Shown here: one piece after another, positions 59,522 to 64,000 of the stretch
Position numbering within the stretch: the stretch's first letter is position 1
How the letters are laid out: every line of letters begins with the position of its first letter
Source of the DNA: Craspedostauros australis
Lineage: Eukaryota; Bacillariophyta; Bacillariophyceae; Mastogloiales; Achnanthaceae
DNA: 64,000 nt
Direction of reading: 5' to 3'
Assembly (NCBI GenBank): GCA_026770025.1
Contig: JAMXDE010000010.1
Location: 2,356,001-2,420,000, forward strand
Translations under genes and position numbers: made by a program
The notes under the pieces: model-generated
Told to the model about the DNA's origin: nothing
Databases searched by the model: none
Seen by the model: the letters and a program-made list of their open reading frames with translations, nothing else

Positions 59522-61113
59522 CTTGAGGTGACCGTCGCGGTCCTTCGATTCGGGCAGTACGTGTCACCAATGCAGGATCTGCTACGCTTGATGGGTGGTG
59601 TCGTTTGCTGGTGCTGCTGCGTGCTCCTCTGATGTGCGTCTGGTTTTTTGTGCCTGTGAAGATCGTGCATGTGTGTTTGTTTCCTTGCCTGTTTGTTTGC
59701 TTGTTTGTATCTCCTCCACAGTTGTGAAAGATGCTCGAATGGCAGCGTGTGGACTGCGCAGTGAGATTGGAGATGCGACGTTGTCCGTGAGCATCACAAA
59801 GCAAAAGCAAACCACTCGCCATCAAACGCACGTTGCTCTGTGTGACGGGTTTGTCGATTTTGTGCCGTTTGTGATGAGGCAGGACGCGCCTTGCTCTTCG
59901 TGGGGAAGCCTGCCGACCAGACACAACGATTTTTGGCGAAACATCTCGTGTTGTTTTGTTCATTTCAAATATAACGGTAACCGTTGCAATGACATGTGGA
60001 TCGGAAGTCTGCTCGATAGTCAAGACAAGGTACCTCCTTGACAATTTCGAGTTCTGCAATTCCGCCATCAAACGCCTACCCCCAATTTGGGATGTTTCAG
60101 ACAATCGGAAAAGGATGTAACGCTATGCGACACTCCGAGATGGAAAGATTGTTTGGATTTGGCGCGCAAAATCGTACCATCGTCCCCTCTCACAGGACTC
60201 GAGACGCGAGGGCAGATGGGCAGCTCGTACGTATGTGCGATCGACGACCTGTGGATCGCATGTTGTGAGGACTTCGTGGAGGTGAGATGGAAACGATCGT
60301 CTGAAATGACACAGGGACGCTTTTGCGTTTGCGGTTTGGTTACATGGTGGTCGTTTTGCGTCTGTCCAGATCGTCGATCGGACACAATGCGAGAGAGGAG
60401 ATGGTGAGTGGTGATCGTGGTATAGAGTACGCGCACGCGAAGAGCAGGGGAGAGTGTTGTGCTCGCAGAAATGCAGGGCATGCATGAAGAGGAGCTTTCG
60501 TCGGCGCAGAGGCGGATAGTGCCGATCTCCGAACGACGACGCGTTACAGTGATTGTGGGATGTGACTCACGCTTTTCGATTGGTGTTGCAGAGTGCGGCA
60601 AAGGCTCGTGCGGATCCAATGTGACTTGCTCACTCCAAGAGGCAGTTCGCAACCAGGCAGCGCCGATTTCCTTTCTGCTGCTGGTTGGTGATGGCGTTGG
60701 CAGCAGGGGTGACGGGTAGTCGTGACATTCTGTTGTCCCGCAGTTGCTTTTTGGTGCAGGCGCGCATGACGCGATTGAATCTGCGCAGGTCATGTCCAAT
60801 GTAGCTCAGCATGCTCTGCTGTGGCATCATGTCCTCATGATGATACTCGTACACAAAGCAAAGTTGAGTAGTTCTGTAGTCGTCTGGCAAATCCGAGTGG
60901 AGGTTAGCTGATCCATCCCCAGAGTGTTCGCGGAGACATTTCGCGAGGAGACCAAGATTGGTGCAGATCGTGGAGGACGATTGTTTGCATGATGGAGAAG
61001 AATTGCTTGTCTGTTCCGCGAGCTACGAGTACAAGCTGCATCTCTGGACAGAGTGTAAAGACACTGGTCATGGAATACGATCAATAATACATCGCACATA
61101 CTCCATTCTGTGC

Positions 61114-61129
61114 AGAGAGAGAGAGAGAG
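61114..61129. repeat. GA tract
   Basis: (AG)8 run in the upstream region of the right-end gene. Confidence 0.9.
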
Positions 61130-61910
61130 TCCTCCTTCCGAATCGATGCCATGCAAGCCCTCTCGTGTGTCCGCTGGGACGAACGGATCATCGTCCTCCT
61201 TACCGCAAAGGCGGGAACTCGAGAAGGAAAGATCCCGTGGATGGTGTTGCTGCATTTCTGGCTTCTGATCCTGTTTGTCACCTTGGTGATGATCCTTGTG
61301 ACGATGTTGCTGTTGCTGTTCGCGGTATTGTTGTTGGTTCTTGCTGGAGAAAATCCCTTGTTTCGTGTTGGTTGGAATGCTGGGACGGGGTTGTGTTGCC
61401 TGTGGCGGTACTTGTGCATGCCCCTTGTGGTCGTGAAATCGAATAAATGACTGAGTGCATTTATGGCGAAACGCTTCACTTCTGGCATTTGTGTCAGTGA
61501 GACTCGCATTGTTATTGCCTCTTCCACCTCTTGCGACATGTCACACAACGCAGAAGGAGCTGTTTGGGTACAATCTTAATTCGTACCAACGCTTTGTGTG
61601 TTGGTGTTGTTGTCGGCATCAGCCAAACAAATGAAATAGTCACGGACAGGGACAAAGTACACGAGATTCGTGCAGAGAGGGACAGCGCGTGTGGCGGGGA
61701 GGAAGGAAAAGTCATCGAAGATGGGCGAACGACGGACGGCTGAGACATGGCAAGAAGCATGGCACAACGAGGCGAAGGCAAGAAAGAAAGGAAACCAAGG
61801 GACAAGGGAGGCAAAGGAACAATGCGCCCAATGCACTCACTCTGAGGATCATTCGGCACTTCTTGTCCGCACTCGTGGCTCGCACATAGTGCCAATCATA
61901 CGCACAAGGA

Positions 61911-61937
61911 GAAAGAGAGAAAGAGAGAGAGAGAGAG
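61911..61937. repeat. GA tract
   Basis: GAAAGAGAGAAAG followed by (AG)7, the second of three GA runs before the right-end gene. Confidence 0.9.
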
Positions 61938-62340
61938 CACGATCAACACAGATTGCGCAAGAGGGGCCTCCAGAGAGCAGACAGCATCAGCGCCTGTGTC
62001 ATTGTCTGTATCAGTAGTCGTATCGCAAGGGAGGGCATCAAGGAGACAGAGACACGCTCAGGGCCAAGGCCATTCGCTCATCGTTCCGCGCTGCACGACA
62101 TCGTGACACAACACCAACGTCAACATCAACATTGACGAGAACAGTACAGCACAGACGGGGGACAGGCAGTGCAACGACACCAAGAAAGCAAGACCAAGAA
62201 CACCAGAGCAAGAACACCAGAGCAAGAACGCAAGAGCAATAGCGCACAGCTGAAGGCCACCAAAAAACAACAGCAAGAATTTCTTGACCAGCCTGTGGCG
62301 CTTCCATCTTGTTGGAGTTCCCTTGCATTGCGTTGTAATC

Positions 62341-62360
62341 AGAGAGAGAGAGAGAGAGAG
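62341..62360. repeat. GA tract
   Basis: (AG)10 run about 500 bases upstream of the ATG at 62862. A (GAAGACAAA)n stretch follows near 62480-62510. Confidence 0.9.
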
Positions 62361-62861
62361 CGCCATCGTGTTCCAACCACTCCACGAATATAGCAAGGGG
62401 CATCCTTCACAACTGAACGGATCAGGCCCTCCTTCATCCACCTTGTTCAACATTAGCACGGAGGACTTTCGCGAAATCCAAGAGGACAAAGAAGACAAAG
62501 AAGACAAAGGCAAAGGACTCCCAGCTTCACAACCACAGAACCATTGCGACGGCGACGACCCCGGTTCCAACACCACTGTCCAAGTACAAGCAACGAAACC
62601 CAACACAAAGCGCATCGCAGAAATAGACAGACAGAAGGAACCCGCCCTTCATCATCATCGTCTCTGGGGGGAGCACCAGGGGGAGGGTTGTGTGCATTCT
62701 GGGGACGCGCGCACAGCTGCAATAGCACTTGCGAGAGCACGCCAACAGCCAGAGAGGTGAACCGCTGCTCGGACATCCGTCTTCGTCTCGGCCTTGTCAC
62801 TTCATTTGACTTCTCTGCCCAGCTGCGAACCTACCACACGTTGTGTACATCACACATCACT

Positions 62862-64000
62862 ATGTTGCACCCATCATCATTGCATTCCGTGGGATCCAAC
62901 TCAGGTTCGGGAAACTACCGGCATAAGCTCTACCAGCAACAAAGGCCATCGTCGGTGCGATCGCTGCGACCCAGCATGGAACGCCGATCCAGCATCAACA
63001 TGCACTCCAACCCCCTCAAGGCGGACACGGCGCTCAGGGAGATGCTCAACGACCTCTCCATCATCAAGGAGTACGAGGCGTTCAAAAAGTGGCGCTCGTC
63101 CTTCCTGGAACGCTTCAGCGACTTCCTCGGACAGGATGGCAGCGACAAGGCGCAGATGGCCTACCGCCACTTCCAATGCACCATGACGGATCTCGTCGCC
63201 TCCCTCGGCGCCGTCACGGAGTTCTTCAACCAGGGCTACATCACGCTCTCCGAAGTCGCCGTCAAGGCCCGCCACGCCCTCAACCAGCTCCACATCCTCA
63301 TGGTGCAGGCCAAGAACGAGCTGCATTCGCTGGCCCCCGTCACGACGCGCGACACGAGGACCCTGGGCTACAGCAAGTTCCACATCGGCGCCGTCCTCGT
63401 CAAGGAGGGATTTCAGGAATACGAAAGATGCAACATGTGCATCGACATCCTCATCGTCATGGACGACATGATCCTAGAGGACGTGGCCAGTCCGCACTTC
63501 CAGAAGGATATTTACAAATTCCGCACGTCCGTTCTGCAGTTCTGCGATATGATGGAGGATCTTGGCATTTACAACATCATCCTCAAATCGAGGACCTTCC
63601 GCGAGACGAAGACGTACGATCTGTCCGAAATTATCGTTCCCAATCCGCCCATCGGCTATCGGGGGTCGGACGACGAGGATGACGATGACGATGACGATGA
63701 TGAGGAATACGATTCAGACGAGTACGATGACGACGACGAAGAAGAAGAAAATTATGATGGGGAAGAATACGGCGAGGAAGAAGACGACGAAACGGATGAC
63801 GGGTACGATTATGCCAACGCCAGCGGTAGCGGCAGCGAACAGGACTACACGGATGATGATGGTGGTGCCAGTGCCGACGGCGGCGATGCTACAAGCTATC
63901 GCAGCGATGACGAAGGCAGCACGCAGCACAACTACATCGCGGCCAGTGACGATGACGATGACGGCGAAGGCAATGACAATGGCAATGACAATGGCAATGA
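62862..64000 (+). CDS. Helical-domain acidic protein, 3' end outside window
   Basis: The frame is open from ATG 62862 (CACTATG; other in-frame ATGs at 62976 and 63000) to the window edge, at least 379 residues. After a Ser/Arg-rich start, residues about 47-260 form a helical domain homologous to residues about 150-345 of the protein at 13667-17875. Shared blocks are NPLK, W...FL..F..FLG, AR..LN, LAP.TT.D, GYSKFHIGAVLV, GFQEYER, C.DIL and MEDLGIYNIILK. From about 270 the sequence is an extreme Asp/Glu run with Tyr, Ser and Gly, ending in NDNGNDN repeats. The TIM-barrel-like C-terminus of the paralog is not seen within the available length. Function is unknown; two genes with this domain in one region suggest an ancient local duplication. 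Confidence 0.85.
   Translation, partial: MLHPSSLHSVGSNSGSGNYRHKLYQQQRPSSVRSLRPSMERRSSINMHSNPLKADTALREMLNDLSIIKEYEAFKKWRSSFLERFSDFLGQDGSDKAQMAYRHFQCTMTDLVASLGAVTEFFNQGYITLSEVAVKARHALNQLHILMVQAKNELHSLAPVTTRDTRTLGYSKFHIGAVLVKEGFQEYERCNMCIDILIVMDDMILEDVASPHFQKDIYKFRTSVLQFCDMMEDLGIYNIILKSRTFRETKTYDLSEIIVPNPPIGYRGSDDEDDDDDDDDEEYDSDEYDDDDEEEENYDGEEYGEEEDDETDDGYDYANASGSGSEQDYTDDDGGASADGGDATSYRSDDEGSTQHNYIAASDDDDDGEGNDNGNDNGN

Larger units (their letters stand above)
59522..62861. other. Long divergent intergenic region
   Basis: 3.3 kb between two divergent genes, with many short overlapping frames on both strands but none supported. A hydrophobic frame at 61151-61450 is translated from GTT/GTG-rich repeats. 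Three GA tracts lie in the half nearer the right-hand gene. Confidence 0.45.

Noticed and set aside
61151..61450. Hydrophobic 99-residue frame resembling a membrane protein
   Set aside because: Its Leu/Val-rich character comes from GTT/TTG repeats; overlapping frames in the same stretch are equally open.
1..64000. CRISPR arrays, rRNA or tRNA genes
   Set aside because: No regularly spaced repeats with unique spacers, no rRNA-like stretch and no clear tRNA B-box with matching stems were seen by eye.

Overview
The window reads as nuclear DNA of a unicellular eukaryote, most likely a stramenopile alga such as a diatom. The evidence is GT-AG introns of 200-390 nt in two genes, mostly intronless reading frames with A at -3 before the ATG, a UPF1 helicase, an MPV17/PMP22-type membrane protein and an anchored methyltransferase that look diatom-like to me, and a Copia element of the kind that dominates diatom genomes. 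Species-level assignment is not possible from the sequence alone.

Layout. 1-1727: decayed Copia-type gag. 2273-3995 (+): three-exon methyltransferase with an N-terminal membrane anchor. 4541-5095 (-): MPV17/PMP22 family. 6946-10382 (+): UPF1, with one intron inside the P-loop. 11318-41343 (-): a run of minus-strand genes for acidic, Lys/Ser-rich, probably disordered proteins (11318-12697, 13667-17875, 18755-19072, 20296-20559, 38749-41343). Three of these share a Trp module (WxGG followed by RSWxVK), present once, once and four times. 21113-38513: a tyrosine-recombinase (DIRS/Ngaro-order) retroelement with split direct repeats A1-ORFs-B1-A2-B2, sitting between two of these paralogs. Nested in its recombinase gene is a full-length Copia element (28801-37314) whose two 713-bp LTRs I read as identical, with a 5-bp target duplication and an intact 1819-residue polyprotein. 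43899-46766 (+): large low-complexity protein. 47687-48544 and 49677-50552 (+): tandem pair of Fe(II)/2-oxoglutarate oxygenase-like genes. 51134-59521 (-): a 2795-residue repeat-bearing disordered protein. 62862 to the window end (+): a partial gene sharing a helical domain with the gene at 13667-17875.

Housekeeping functions (mRNA surveillance, organelle membrane, methyl transfer) flank the array of poorly characterised acidic proteins. Points most worth a second look: the hybrid-binding (viroplasmin-like) domain in ORF1 of the tyrosine-recombinase element; the Trp-module paralog array interrupted by the nested transposons; the previously unnamed helical domain shared by two genes about 45 kb apart, one of them fused to a TIM-barrel-like domain; and the repeated K-A-x-x-x-M-F motif in the giant protein. 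No rRNA, tRNA or CRISPR array was recognised.
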